DNA from: Haliclona indistincta
Lineage: Eukaryota > Porifera > Demospongiae > Haplosclerida > Chalinidae
DNA: 64,000 nt
Assembly: GCA_964017065.1 (NCBI GenBank)
Contig: OZ024784.1
Coordinates: forward strand, 7,359,152 to 7,423,151
Direction of reading: 5' to 3'
Shown: one piece after another, positions 28,634 to 55,287 of the stretch
Layout of the letters: each line of letters opens with the position of its first letter
Position numbering within the stretch: the stretch's first letter is position 1
Position numbers and translations under genes: made by a program
The notes under the pieces: generated by a model
The model's input: only the letters and a program-made list of their open reading frames with translations
Database searches by the model: none
Told to the model about the DNA's origin: nothing

Positions 28634-29828
28634 CACACATACACAGCTTGATCTTCTTTTTTGAGTATGGAATGGAACAGATGAACCACTTCACTGTCAA
28701 ACACTCTCTCTCTATTCCAGTCTGCCATGACAGTGGTGCTTCCTGAACGAAGCTAGCAAACAGCTACTAGCCTGCCTGTCTGTCTGTTATTCATTAATAC
28801 CTTACAATCCAACTTCCAATATTTTTCTGGTTTAAACTGCTGTATCTCATCATGTCTCTGTACACAAAAGCCGAGAGTGGGTGTCTGGCATGGTCCATAC
28901 GATATGACACTGTGATTGAGTCCTGAATACTGAGACTATATAATATCAAATGAAAATAAGCATTATAAGAGAAAAACATCGTTTCTCACCTGAAATAGCT
29001 TAGTCTGGAATCGAGTAAAGGAGCAGCCAATCCTGAGGTCAAGCTCTTGACGAGCATCCACTGATCGAGCTTCATTGAGGTTAGGAAGAACCAGACTACG
29101 AAATGCTTGCTTTACTGCTGTCTCAGTAATAGAGGAGAACCTGGCTCGTAGAATACTCTGGGAAGAAGGACTAGTTAACAAATTTGAATCGAGAAACAGC
29201 TTACTGGTGGGTCATGTGATCGAGATGGTTTCATCACAGGCTGTACCTCATCAATCACCTTGTGATCATGCATGCAACAGATATAGAAAGTTGTGAAATT
29301 AGGAGCTACATGTAGCACACACCTCAAAACATATGTTCTCTCCTTCTTTATCACAATCTAACCAAAGCACAAGGTAGTCCACTCCCCTGCCCTGTGATGA
29401 GAATTAGATACATGTATTCAGCACAAATATAGCTAACTTCTTGTCTGAGAAAACTGGTTATTTTGAGATTAGGAAGAGCTTCCTTCTTCATTGTTTCCGC
29501 TGCAAACAACTCGACCTGCAGGTGCAAAACAATATTGCAAAAACTATTCTTACATTTCACAAACTGGATTGGTCTTTTCCCAATTATTGTATGCAGGAAG
29601 AAAGTCTAGGCTCATCACGTGACCACATACTGACGTCATTTTGAAGTGTGCAGGAATCATCCTGCTATATCCTCCTCTCCCGTCGCTCAGTGGAAGCTGT
29701 CCATCGAACTCGTACACGTCACAAGCATTACTGAGTGACTTACGCCTTCTGCTCTGTTTGCCAGAGAGTAAGTCAGCCAGCGAGCGAGCCAGAGACGGCT
29801 TCTCGGCAACCATTAGTACGACAACCAT
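26009..29828 (-). CDS. TOP3B: DNA topoisomerase 3-beta (type IA topoisomerase)
   Basis: A type IA enzyme that passes single strands through a transient break; animal TOP3B also acts on RNA, with TDRD3. It starts at 29828 ([11 protein letters not shown] of the Toprim domain, then [16 protein letters not shown]). Later exons give [31 protein letters not shown] (29000-29150), and the active-site motif [11 protein letters not shown] (about 28060-28090), whose Tyr forms the covalent intermediate. [16 protein letters not shown] (about 27850) and [14 protein letters not shown] (about 27310) follow. Several C-terminal zinc-ribbon exons come next ([36 protein letters not shown]). The protein ends in an Arg/Gly-rich tail ([17 protein letters not shown]), matching the RGG-type tail of animal TOP3B. 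Start chosen over an in-frame ATG 18 nt upstream because family members begin near this Met. An (AC)n tract lies in one intron. Confidence 0.93.
28532..28640. repeat. (AC)n microsatellite in a TOP3B intron
   Basis: About 108 bp of nearly pure AC dinucleotides with a few AAGC and GC interruptions. It lies just upstream, on the minus strand, of the exon encoding the conserved [19 protein letters not shown] segment. It generates spurious ORFs of alternating Cys/Val or His/Thr. Confidence 0.95.
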
Positions 29829-29932
29829 GTTGCGAATTGCATGCATATATGCAGCCTAAAGTAGGCGGGGCTCGTTATAAAAGTTAACTTTGGCGCTACC
29901 GCTGAATGTCACGTGCAATGAGTCGACTCAAG
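29829..29932. promoter_or_regulatory. 104-bp divergent promoter between TOP3B and SYS1
   Basis: Two outward-facing start codons are separated by 104 bp, so both core promoters must lie here or overlap the first exons. The stretch contains a CACGTG site at 29910-29915 and an AAGTAGGCGGGG-type GC box near 29860-29870. Shared control is inferred. Confidence 0.5.
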
Positions 29933-31028
29933 ATGGCGTCTGGATTTAGAGCAAACGTTTTTGACCCACTGCTCATTGTAGCGCAGATTACTGGACTCCA
30001 ATGCTGCTTCTATATATCTCTGGGGTTCTGGTTGTTCGTTGCTGATAGTATTGGAGAAGTACATCGTGCCCTCGATCAGATATTTAACTACAGAGTAGGA
30101 GATTATATTACGTTTATGATCATAATAAGTTATGCTGTCTTTAGGAGTTTGAAGGTACTGTTGATGGCTGGCTTGTGATGGGAGCCGGATTGCTGAACTC
30201 ATTTACATGGTTGGTGATGTTTGTATGATAGTTATGATCATGATGCGTTATTATCACACTTTCCTTAGTTGATTATTGTCTGAGGATAGTGTAGTAGACA
30301 ATACGCTATAATGAACTCAGTGCATAGTCATGTGATCCTCATGGGCCGCTCACTTACAGTGCACAAGTGTAGTTGGTAGTTGTGGATCATACATCAATAC
30401 CAATTGGGCGAGCTCGTGACAACGAGAGAGGAATGTTTGTACGTGGGCCAGCTGCAAGAAGTCAAATCAATAGTCAAAAGCAGCCTAGTTAAAAGTGAAG
30501 ACTGGTTTGCTGTGTTAATGCTCAGCTACTCTCGGTCTCTGAGGCCGGTGACAACATGTCCATGAGAGCTTTGCATGATAGTATAAACTTCAAACTAGCT
30601 GAAATTAATAATTATTATAGCTATACAAAATAATTATGATAATTGCTAACCAGTTGTTAGCTGCATGTTACTATACAGAAATCAGTTCAGGCTTACCACA
30701 ATAATATCTGGATCACATTGTACTATTATCTTTTTTATCAGTGCAGTTGCTCTTTGGTGGATTGTGAGAAGAGCTAAACAGGTAAGTTGCTGATTTGAAT
30801 GATCTCTATTGATTTTTCTCACCTTGGTCATAGACACTAGATTTTGCTGCTACAGTACACATAATCCACTTCCTGCTTTGTATCCTGTATGGGGGTTTCC
30901 CCCTTTCATGGGCATGGTGGGTTACCATGGTAACTAGCCTTGTTGTCATGACACTAGTGGGGGAGTGGTTATGCTGGAGAACTGAACTGAAAGCCATTCC
31001 ACTTAATGATGGAGGCGGTAGAGGATGA
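29933..31028 (+). CDS. SYS1: SYS1 Golgi trafficking membrane protein
   Basis: SYS1 is a four-helix Golgi membrane protein that recruits ARFRP1 and so ARL1 and golgins to the trans-Golgi. Exons 29933-30094, 30145-30209, 30742-30781 and 30834-31028 total 462 nt, giving 153 aa (human 156). The start MASGFRANVFDPLLI parallels MAGQFRSYVWDPLLI in the family. Later segments match in order: LDQIFNY, the TVDGWLVMGAGLLNSF helix, ALWWIVRRAKQ, LDFAATVHIIHFLLC and WAWWVTMVTSLVVMTLVGEWLC, then an ELKAIPL tail. An upstream in-frame ATG would add MSRLK, but the family start is preferred. It is divergent from TOP3B and convergent with RNF31. Confidence 0.92.
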
Positions 31029-31250
31029 CAACTTCCTTTTTTAATCATTGTGACTTCCTTGTTCATCTTTTTATTCATTACAAATCTCCAAACATATCAA
31101 AATTGTACATTTTAGTAATAACAAAAGTATTTTTGTCAATCAATCTATGATTATACTCTCTAAAAGAGACTAGTCTATCATTATGTATTCTCTCGACGTA
31201 TGGGTAGTATTTCCTTTACATGCTGTAGAGAAATAGAGAGTAGCAAATAA

Positions 31251-34200
31251 TTATGAGAAAGCATGAGAGAGAGGTACCTCAATCAGTTTCTGACGGTACT
31301 GTTCATCATTGTCCTCCTCTTCTTTCTGTGGGATTGGTTTCTCCTCTCGTTCTAATATCCGCTTTATTTGATTGTCGTCATACAGTACCAGTGGATCCAG
31401 TTTGTTGCTGTTGATTTTGTCCACCAGATACTCTTTGTAATGGGTCCTATAGTAAGGTGACAGATGATGAGACATTGCAATATAAATACACGCAATCGTT
31501 TATACAAGATAACTCTTGGTTTATTTTAGTACGAACATGCATAATCCAGCCATTGCTTCAGGTGATGGTTGACCACATTCCTCATCAACCAGACCATTAG
31601 GAGTCTCCTTCTGCAGCATAACACGGCAATGTAGTGCAACATTCTCTCCTTCAGCAGCAGCAGCAGCTTATAAAAGAGAGAGAGAGGTACAACTTGCAGT
31701 CAAATGCAATCTACATACCTTCTTTTCCTTGTTCTTCTTCTCCTCCTTGTTCTTTGGCAGCTCTGACAGCATCCACTTGACCCTGGCGTGGTTCTGAGCA
31801 ATAATCAAATATTAAATACATGGAGTAAATCAGTTTATACCAATATCAAACTCAATCTGGTTGTCAGTGAGTAGCTTTTGCAGATCTTGCACACCAAAGT
31901 CACGCAAGTAGTAGAGGCAATCACGAGGATGATGTGCATGAAGACCTTTGTCCTTGCACGATTCAAACTTACCACATGCCTGAAGAGAGAGAGTGTCAAT
32001 TATACTGGTCTAGCATGAAGGTCATAGTAATTATACAGCAATAAAAGTAACCACTTCCCCATTTAGTTGATAAAAACCATTCACTAGAGCTGGCACAGAC
32101 CACAAATTGCATAGTAGGAAATGGGAGGAGAATGGAGGTGATGGAAGACATCACTGATCCTGACTGCCAAACCAGGCCAAAGAGACGAGGAGGAAAAGGG
32201 CACGAGTGTGTGAGGGGGGTATTGGAGGAAGATCAACACAAGACACACACTCAATGTATATGCACAAACACATCTATACATGATTGATTCTCAGAAAAAA
32301 CAGTTCATGAAAAGCTAGGAGGAGGGACTGCAAACCACACAGCTGATATACACCCGCACCATATTTACTGCAAGCAAGCCGTTATTGCAAAAAAATTGCA
32401 GTAAATGAGCACTAATTTGCTAACCTTTCCATTTTTGAACGAGCCACCACATCCACTACAGAATTCATTCGGACATTGAGTGCATCTGAAGTGCATACAA
32501 CCTCCATGAGCAAGATCATACCGAAATTTACACTCTGGACACTCTGTGTGTAAAGAATCAGACACTATCATCTACAACACTAAATAATAAACAAGCGCAA
32601 ATGTAGCAAACAAGATGGAACACACAAAATAATAATAGATACTAACGGATGCCATTCTCATTCAGGTGAGCTGCCAGACCAGCTTTCTGTGCCTCAGGAT
32701 CATTGTTTGTCTTCCAACTTGCAAATTGCTCGCAAGAAATACCTTTGTGCTGCTCTTCCCACTGGAAATGAAAATGAATATGCACGCTTGATTACTAAAC
32801 CAATGATTAATACAATTACATGTGACTAAAAATAATACACTTAATTGCACTTAAAAAAGTTTCTGTCAGGCTTTTTACTACTTACTATCAGCAATTTTTT
32901 AGTAATTAGTAAAAATACCAATGCATACAAGCTAGCTTAGTTCCCAAAAGCTCCATTTAGACACAAGCACATACTAACACATCACTTCAATAGCACACCA
33001 GTGCTTCATTTTCAGATTGACTTCTGTCGCTCAGCTCAACAGCTGGCAACAGCTCATGCAGTTCATAGGATACATGTGTGTGCTGCTGTCACAAATTCCC
33101 CAAACAGTATTTTATTATGTCAAATGGACTAACAGTTTTTCTGCACTTGAAGCACATTGGAGATTGGCAGTGAGGGCACCTGACTTCATAGAGGTCTGGA
33201 CGATCACGGATTTCGACTATAAATCCTGATTTACACTCCTGAAAGTGAGAAAGTAAATTGAGAGAAGAGCGAGTGAGTGTGAGAGAGAGAAAGGAAGAAG
33301 AGACCAGTTGAGAAAGTTATGAGGGAAGGAAGAGGTAAAGGAAATAGTGTGTGTTTGATAGATGGGGATTTTAAAAATGTCATAGTTTCAAAAGTGAGAC
33401 ATATTATAATGGATGCGGAGGTGGAGCAAGAGACAGCAACAAAGAATGAGGAAGAAGACACACCTGGTTGGTACACCATATAAATCCGGGCTCCCTGGAC
33501 AAGTTGAAGTCAGTTAGTTTTTGCTGACACATTGAATACGACTCTTTGTCCAAATATTCTTTTATCTGCACAAGATGGTTCAAAGTCAAACGAACAAATG
33601 AATGTACCGTAACCCTTGCACATGTGCCGAGGGTTTATAACTATGGTTGTGTGTTTTAAAGCTACAAACAATACAGTTAAAAATAACAACAAACATTTAC
33701 TGCAAGCATAGATCACTTACCATCCCCACAAATAGTTCCAAGTAAAAATTCTGAGTTTGATCTCTCATCATCATATCTGGCTCACTACACATTGGACATG
33801 TGAAGTGTTTGACTGACTTCTCCTTAATGGTCATAGTGAAATTTTCCTTAAAGCAATGTTTGCACAGGGAGTGATTGCATGCTGGCATGGTGACCATCTA
33901 TATAATGTAATCAGAGGTATTCAATGTCAAGTTGCTTCACCTACATCGTCCATTGCATAATCATCTATACATATCGGACAGGGCTGGTTGAGAAACTTGC
34001 AGGCGTCATCAAAGTTAGTGTAGTTAGAAGCAGCATCAATGTAGTATGTCATGGGATAGTCATCCTTATGCTCTAGTAGCTTGATCAGTAGCTCTGCCTT
34101 CTCTACAGTTGGCAGCCTGCACTCCACCATTAGCATCCTCAAGATAGCCTACGAGCAAAAAGGAAAGCGAGAACACAATGAAAGTAAACACTTTATTTTT

Positions 34201-36910
34201 CACATAATACCTGATATTCCTCTCTGTTCTTCTCTTTGCAGTCCTTGAGCACACTTTCCTTCAAGTTATCCAGCGTCATTGGTTTGTTTTCTGTCTCATA
34301 CAAGAACTCATACAGTGGTTTCATGTTCCAACATTGAATGGTATAGTACGCTTGCTCAACACTCAGATCAGAGTGACTCAAACCCTTAACAGCTGAATCC
34401 CAGGACACGTCCATCTTACCACGGAATTTGTTCAGAAGTTGGATTATCTGAGAAAGGAGAAAGGAAGTGGTGAAAGAAGAGAAGGATGATGAACATGAAT
34501 ATGCAAAAGAAGGAACAGAAAAAGGAAGAGATGTAGGAGGCAGATATGAGGAGGTGGAGGTCTAGAATGTGAAAATAGACTGAAGAGACAAGCTTGCCAA
34601 TAGTTCAAAGGACACATGCACACAGTATCAAGATCACCTTGCTTCTTCTGGCTGCAAAACAGTCATCAGTAGCCTTCATGACATCACCACGAGTTTTGAT
34701 GAGACAACATCTGACCTCATTTACTGATGGTCTGCCAACAAACTCACGACCAATCTGCATTCTGTGAACACTCTCCTGTGTATCTCTGCAGGAGAGAAAA
34801 GATAAAAGAGAAAACAAGAGAGAATGATTGACATACTCCACTTTCTTCAACCAGTCATCCATAAGGTAGTCCAGTGGATCTTGCATCCTGTCTCTTCTCT
34901 GTTGAAGGCGGAGCTCATTAACTGCAATCTCCACTTCCTCAGGAGCAAAGCCCAAAGGAACACATCGCTACAAACACAACAAATTTGAGTTCAACAGATC
35001 ATTCAATACCCTGTGCATTAAGATTTTTAACTTTCAAAAATCGTGAAAAAATCTGGTAACTGGGTTTGTTGAGATGCTGGGCAATCATGCAAACTACCTT
35101 GCTTCATGAAAACTAGACTAGTGAGATAATAATTCAGCAGGGCACACAGTGGTCTTTAGTTTGCATGAAACTTTGGTGATTGACTTACCTTGATACAGTT
35201 GAGCAGATATAAACCATCACTCTCCATCTGATGTCTTCTCTTCTCCTGTTCAACTTCCTGTATACTAGCAAATGCAAGTTGTGGTTCCTTGGGAGTCTCT
35301 CCTCTGAAGAATGGTATGAGATGAACAATGGATTGATTGTATTGCTGTTTAGAATCAAGATACTCTCTCTGCTTCTGAGGATTAAACAGCTTGAAGTGTT
35401 CAATTTCAGCTGCATTTTTCTGCTCAACATTTGTCTTGGGACAAGGTGTTGGAGAGGATGAACTACCACTAGCTGCAGCAGCAGATTGCTCAGGGCTGAC
35501 CTTTGCAGCTGAACCAAAGAAAAATGCTTGAATGTAAAAACTAGAGGTTATAAGCAACGTGTTATTGTTGATTTTGAAAGTACACGGTAACATGTGAAAT
35601 ATGAATAAACACGCTTACAATTTTGCATACGATTGACTGCAGGAATGGAAGGCTGCCCAGATCTATGGCGAGAAGAAGCAGGAGATAAACTAGCAGGTGG
35701 TAGCTTCGGAGGTGATAGAGGCTTCTTGCTCAAAGAAGGAGAATCATCAGCCTCGGGAATGGGAGCAAAACTCGGCTTGGGTGCACTGTCAACTACTGCC
35801 TTCAAAAACTTTGTGCGTTTCTTTGGAACAGGTGGAGTCTTCTGGTTCGCCGGCTGTAGTGATTGATATTTGGGTTGTTGAGGTGAGGGTGGTTGAGGCG
35901 ATGGAGGTTGTGGAGAGGGAGTGGAAGGAGATTTTGGAGAATGGGAAATGATCATCTGTGGTGCTGAAGCTGACACGTTGGTGTTCTCTCCTTGCTTCTT
36001 GTGGTCATTTAAGAAGCTCTTGAATTTATTCAGTAATTCATCATCTTCGTCTTCATCTTCATCACCATCAACAGGGGTCTTCTCCTCGTCCTCCTGTGTT
36101 CCTGTTGAACTATAGGATGACACGCTTGGTATCTCTTGCTCGCTTCTCACCATCTCCTCCTCTTCCTCCTCCTTCTCTTCTGATCGACATGAATAAAATC
36201 TCTCATCAGAATTGTCATCGTTGAGTGCTAAGTGTTGAAACTGTGCAGTAGGGAATCCCATTGAATCAGCCGGCTGTGCAACAGTTTTAATTGCTGTTGT
36301 TCTAGGGCGTGGTGTAGGGCGGGGATTAGGCTTGGGAGGCAAGCCGTGAATAGGTTGAGTCATATTTGAGCGTTGTAATGGAGGATTGGTCTTGAGCTTT
36401 GTCTTTGCAATGAGAAGCTCAGCAGCAATCAAACTGATCATATGGCGATTAGGAGCTGCTCGCTGATCGACAGGAAAAGTAAGAGCTCCTGCTTCGCCAA
36501 GTTCGGAATAACCGACACTCTTCATGAGACTATCCCATCCCTTCATTACCTTGATACGGTGGTTAAATTGTGCATTGCGAGTGTTCAGTGACCACCATTT
36601 GTGAGGTAGCTGACGCTGGAGCAGGTTCACAATGTACTTGCTCAAGAGAACTTCAAAAGCAAGGATGATAGTGGAATGATTGTGCTAATAGAGAGAAAAT
36701 GGATTTTAACGCCAAACTTCCCTATATCAGTACACGTACGTTGTTCAACTGTAACAACTCATCCAGTTTGATAACCTCCAAGTCAAGTGTATAGCGGTCC
36801 CCTTGTAACCTTAGATACTCCTTGGCTAATTGAGTGTGCTCCTCCGTAACACTTTTGGCGTTGGAGTCCATGAACTCCTCTACCAGCCTGTCCTTTACGT
36901 CCGCCGCCAT
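31251..36910 (-). CDS. RNF31: HOIP-like RBR E3 ubiquitin ligase (linear ubiquitin chain assembly)
   Basis: HOIP is the catalytic subunit of LUBAC and builds Met1-linked ubiquitin chains in NF-kB and cell-death signalling. Order on the minus strand: start [13 protein letters not shown] (36910); PUB domain (about 36430-36650, [27 protein letters not shown]); a long Ser/Pro/acidic linker (to about 35640); UBA-like helices (34605-34955, [15 protein letters not shown] and [15 protein letters not shown]); RING1 (PCPICIDDY, about 33980, then [12 protein letters not shown] and [10 protein letters not shown]); IBR (about 32700-33240, with [12 protein letters not shown] and WEEQHKG); RING2 ([20 protein letters not shown], about 32440-32550), with the catalytic Cys of the GGC motif present; then the LDD ([12 protein letters not shown] near 31910, [17 protein letters not shown] near 31430). 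It ends EVPLSHAFS. No NZF zinc fingers were found. The gene is convergent with SYS1. Confidence 0.92.
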
Positions 36911-37527
36911 GCCAGCAGCAACTTTTAGCGTGACGTATTCGGGAGTTCCCCTATTTCGGTCCCCGGCCCTTTGCGAAAAGTGAGTCAGACCCCGCAAAAG
37001 AATCCGCCCGATTATGGTTGTGCATTAAAAAAACTATAAAAGAGTGTGTTTATTCACCAAGACTGCATCAGCAAGTAAAACTCTTTCTACAGAAATCTGA
37101 ATATTGCAGATTCCAGTAAAAAGGGCCCAAACAGCCGGCAGCTATCATACTTAGTATAACCCAGTGCAGCAGACCTGTGAATACTCGTTGTCTCACCGTG
37201 TTGCTGTATGAATATTACTTCTTCATCAAATTCACACTCGACCTCACAGCAAGTACTGATATTCAAGGTATAGTTCATTGCATGACCGTTATAAAGTATA
37301 TTATATTCTGTGCTAAGGCGAGCCATGCTTGCAGCATGGCTTCTGAATTTCTTGGTCTAACTGTAAGTAGCTAGTATATATAGCATGTAAAACACTTCAA
37401 CTTCTATGTATTATTGGTGATCGTATTTTTCTTCACTCTCTTACAGGAATCTAGCTGTTAAGTGTTTTTCACCGCTGGAAAGGCTCATTTTGCTTTTTAT
37501 CGAGCATTCAAGCCTTCTTGTTATCAG
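36911..37527. other. Intergenic region between RNF31 and the forkhead gene
   Basis: About 600 bp between outward-facing genes. A splice-acceptor-like TCTCTTACAG at 37438-37446 precedes the forkhead ORF, so a 5' noncoding exon may lie around 37300-37370. The minus-strand ORF here has no recognisable domain and is not annotated. Confidence 0.45.
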
Positions 37528-38991
37528 ATGCTTGCTGTTACGAGTCCAGCTACCAGCATGCAGCAGCGACAGCAGCCATACATGTACACTACGGGCTACA
37601 TGCCCACCGCAGGATTAAGATCCATCCATGCTTATACACCCACACCCGTAGGGTACAACAATCCTTCAGCAGCTGCTGCATTCAGTAATCGCTACTCGCT
37701 AGACAGTCGTCACGTCTACGCAACAACCGATCCGTACACACATCAAGCCATCTACTCCACGTACCACCAGCAAAATCCGGCTGGACTTTGCAACCGCGGT
37801 GTGTTACCTGCTGGACAATGCTTTCCTCGTCCAGATGGCTTCCCGACCATTACAGGCGTTGCAACCACAGCTCAGAACAACGTGCGTCCTCCAAAGCCTC
37901 CCTTCTCTTACATAGCACTTATTACCATGGCAATTGAATGTTCTTCTCAAAAGCGAGCTACACTGAGCGAAATATGCGGTTTTATCCGAGATAGGTTTCC
38001 ATATTATCAGGAAAACTGCAAGCAGGGATGGGAAAATTCTATCCGCCACAATCTTTCATTGAACGAATGCTTCGTAAAGTTACCACGAGAACAGGGACGC
38101 CCAGGAAAAGGCCACTTTTGGACTCTGGATCCGCATGCAAAAGCTATGTTCGAAGACGGCAGCTATCGAAGGAGAAAACGTCGCTTCAAGAAAAGTGATG
38201 TAAAAAGCAGTGATTCTGATGCAGAAGGCACCCCCGTTGGAGAAACCAATAAGTCTTCCCCAATGATGGTGGAATCCAATCCTGGCAGCATGGAGACACT
38301 GATCACCACAGGTATCATGACTGGGTACCCCACATATCAGGCGATGATGCAAGTAGCTACCAATTCGCCACATGCTCAAACTTCTCCACAAGCACTTGTG
38401 TCTCCATGCACTCCGCATTACCCAACTGTTCCTCGCTTACATGATGCTGGTCAACAACAGCAGTTTGTTTTTCCAGGAGCCGCAGCGGCAAGCTATCCTA
38501 CTGTCCTGCATGGAGATGCAAGCCTCGGAATAACAGGATCATCTCCTCTTTGTGCTGGATTCACGCGTCCAGCTACTTTCTGTGGAACTAGACAAAACTA
38601 TCACGATGCAAACACTATCTCTACAGGTATCACCCAGGACCAGCCTAAACAAGACACGGACATACAAGGAGCACAAGTGTCCCCTCATCTCTCCAGTCCT
38701 CAACATCAGCAATGGCCAGTTTCTTCTCCACTTGACCAAGTGCCAGATATGCCACTTATTACCAGCTGTTCAGCTAGTTCAGTTGATGCCTCTCTCACTC
38801 AAACTACACCTCACATTCATCTCAATATTGCATCGGATACATCAAGCGAGGGAGATGTCGTTGATCAACTCTCTGGCTACGGGCATGCCCCTGGTAATAA
38901 CACAACAACTTCTACTGGGACTGGTCTTTCGATTTCAGAACTGCAGTTTGATGAAGCAGAGCTTCCTATTCCTCCTCTTAAGCCAGAATAG
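37528..38991 (+). CDS. Forkhead-box transcription factor, single coding exon
   Basis: A DNA-binding forkhead (winged helix) factor of 487 aa from the first in-frame ATG at 37528 ([11 protein letters not shown]). The reading frame is open further upstream but has no ATG there. The forkhead domain spans about residues 120-215: [20 protein letters not shown], then [17 protein letters not shown], helix 3 [20 protein letters not shown], and wing [13 protein letters not shown], ending in [14 protein letters not shown] and RFPYY recall FoxD, while RPGKGH and GSYRRR recall FoxF/FoxL1. I assign it to the class I (single long coding exon) forkheads without naming a subgroup. N- and C-terminal regions are rich in Gln, Ser, Thr and Pro, as expected of transactivation regions. 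A 211-bp part of the 3' coding end is duplicated at 40051-40261. Confidence 0.92.
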   Translation: MLAVTSPATSMQQRQQPYMYTTGYMPTAGLRSIHAYTPTPVGYNNPSAAAAFSNRYSLDSRHVYATTDPYTHQAIYSTYHQQNPAGLCNRGVLPAGQCFPRPDGFPTITGVATTAQNNVRPPKPPFSYIALITMAIECSSQKRATLSEICGFIRDRFPYYQENCKQGWENSIRHNLSLNECFVKLPREQGRPGKGHFWTLDPHAKAMFEDGSYRRRKRRFKKSDVKSSDSDAEGTPVGETNKSSPMMVESNPGSMETLITTGIMTGYPTYQAMMQVATNSPHAQTSPQALVSPCTPHYPTVPRLHDAGQQQQFVFPGAAAASYPTVLHGDASLGITGSSPLCAGFTRPATFCGTRQNYHDANTISTGITQDQPKQDTDIQGAQVSPHLSSPQHQQWPVSSPLDQVPDMPLITSCSASSVDASLTQTTPHIHLNIASDTSSEGDVVDQLSGYGHAPGNNTTTSTGTGLSISELQFDEAELPIPPLKPE

Positions 38992-39275
38992 CTGTCTCAA
39001 TTCCTGTTTGTTAGAATCATCTTGTAACTGCACTCAATACATCCACAGTCATCAATGTAGCAAAATAAAAATAATATATTTTATTAGATACAGATTTATT
39101 ATCATTGTGTACAACAGTATTGCAAAATCAGTTCCTGTTATGAAAAATTAATACCATGCTGATTATGCGCTGGGCAGTGGGCACGGGGTTAATTTTATGT
39201 TATCGAGCCCGCGCCTTCGACTCAAGTTTCACTCTACAGCTGGTCCACTGGAGTTTGTTATAGTGACTGCTATTA
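38992..39275. other. Forkhead 3' end and GMDS promoter region
   Basis: An AATAAA-like signal (AAAATAAAAATAATA, 39062-39076) follows the forkhead stop and probably ends its transcript. The remaining 200 bp precede the GMDS start. Confidence 0.4.
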
Positions 39276-54371
<15,096 letters not shown>

Positions 54372-54482
54372 AGTATCTATGCTCTATAGATAAGTAGTTC
54401 CGTTTTTTTAACTGATTATATACTTAACATACATGATTACAGTATAATGCAAATACTGTAAAATTAATGATAATTATTAATT

Positions 54483-55011
54483 TTATCTGAAATTGAATGT
54501 TTTCTTATGTCGTTCATTTGGAATGAGTTGCTGCTGTCTCAGTTTTCTCACTGCCTCACGAATGTGACGTGGTTGCAAAGCTCCAGTCTCGCCTAACTTG
54601 TCCCGTGACAGGCACGCCTCCTCCACTATTTCACCCACGTACACTTTGGCCATTCCTGCCATGGCAATCACTATGTTTTGAGATACTGTACCACCACATA
54701 CACTCTGAATCAGCTTCCGTACAGTGCTCTTAGGAAAGGTAGAGCGACGAAATATCTCGTATTGGTCTTGCTGCTTTTTCGAGAAAGCCGCCACTAACAG
54801 TTGTAGTCGTTCAGCATCAGCCTGGGCCCTTGACTCTATAAAAATACTCTAATGATACGTACCACACGGTTCAATTAAATTCCTTACTTTCCTGCTTTGG
54901 AGAAGGAGGCTGTTGACTTTCTAATGGTTCTATATAAGCTACTTTAGCTTTTTTGCTAGCTGGACCAGCAGATTCTTCATCGTCTTCGCGCTTGTCACGT
55001 TTCTTCCCCAT
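54483..55011 (-). CDS. TAF11: TFIID subunit TAF11
   Basis: A histone-fold subunit of the general transcription factor TFIID, paired with TAF13, acting in the nucleus. Exons are 54888-55011 and 54483-54835 (477 nt, 158 aa). The first exon encodes a basic/acidic N-terminus (MGKKRDKREDDEES, then SKKAKVAY). The second holds the TAFII28 histone fold: EIFRRSTFPKSTVRKLIQSV, VSQNIVIAMAGMAKVYVGEI and VEEACLSRD. A C-terminal helix follows (GALQPRHIREAVRKLRQQQ), ending in KKTFNFR. Human TAF11 is 211 aa; the shorter length is in the disordered N-terminus. Its stop lies 112 bp from the GMDS stop, in convergent orientation. Confidence 0.95.
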
Positions 55012-55287
55012 ACTAATTATAACCACACCCACAAGACACGCCCCTGATGAATTACATACTGATCATGTTTCAAGTTAGCACACATGATTATAATACAAAC
55101 ACTTACAGTAGAAAAGAACTAAAATAATTATAGTGACATCTTATAATTAGCTGGGCATTATTTCTTGGTGATAAAATCCACAGATACAGGTATCATAATA
55201 AATGCATGCTATTGCAGATTTTGTTTACTTGTGTGCTTGTTATTATAATATTGGCTGGTAATGAGTGATTGGTACTACCAGATGATG
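55012..55287. other. Short intergenic stretch between TAF11 and the phosphatase gene
   Basis: AT-rich, no gene seen. It should contain the promoter of TAF11 and the 3' UTR of the phosphatase, both on the minus strand. Confidence 0.45.

Noticed and set aside
28236..28746. Long ORFs on both strands made of alternating Cys/Val or His/Thr
   Set aside because: They are translations of the (AC)n microsatellite in a TOP3B intron and have no coding character.
37087..37326. 79-aa minus-strand ORF between RNF31 and the forkhead gene
   Set aside because: No domain, no splice partners in phase, and it lies in the expected promoter/5' region.
38552..39151. 199-aa plus-strand ORF overlapping the forkhead gene
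   Set aside because: It is the +2 frame of the forkhead 3' coding region and 3' UTR. Its reappearance at 40044-40421 comes from the DNA duplication, not from selection on this frame.
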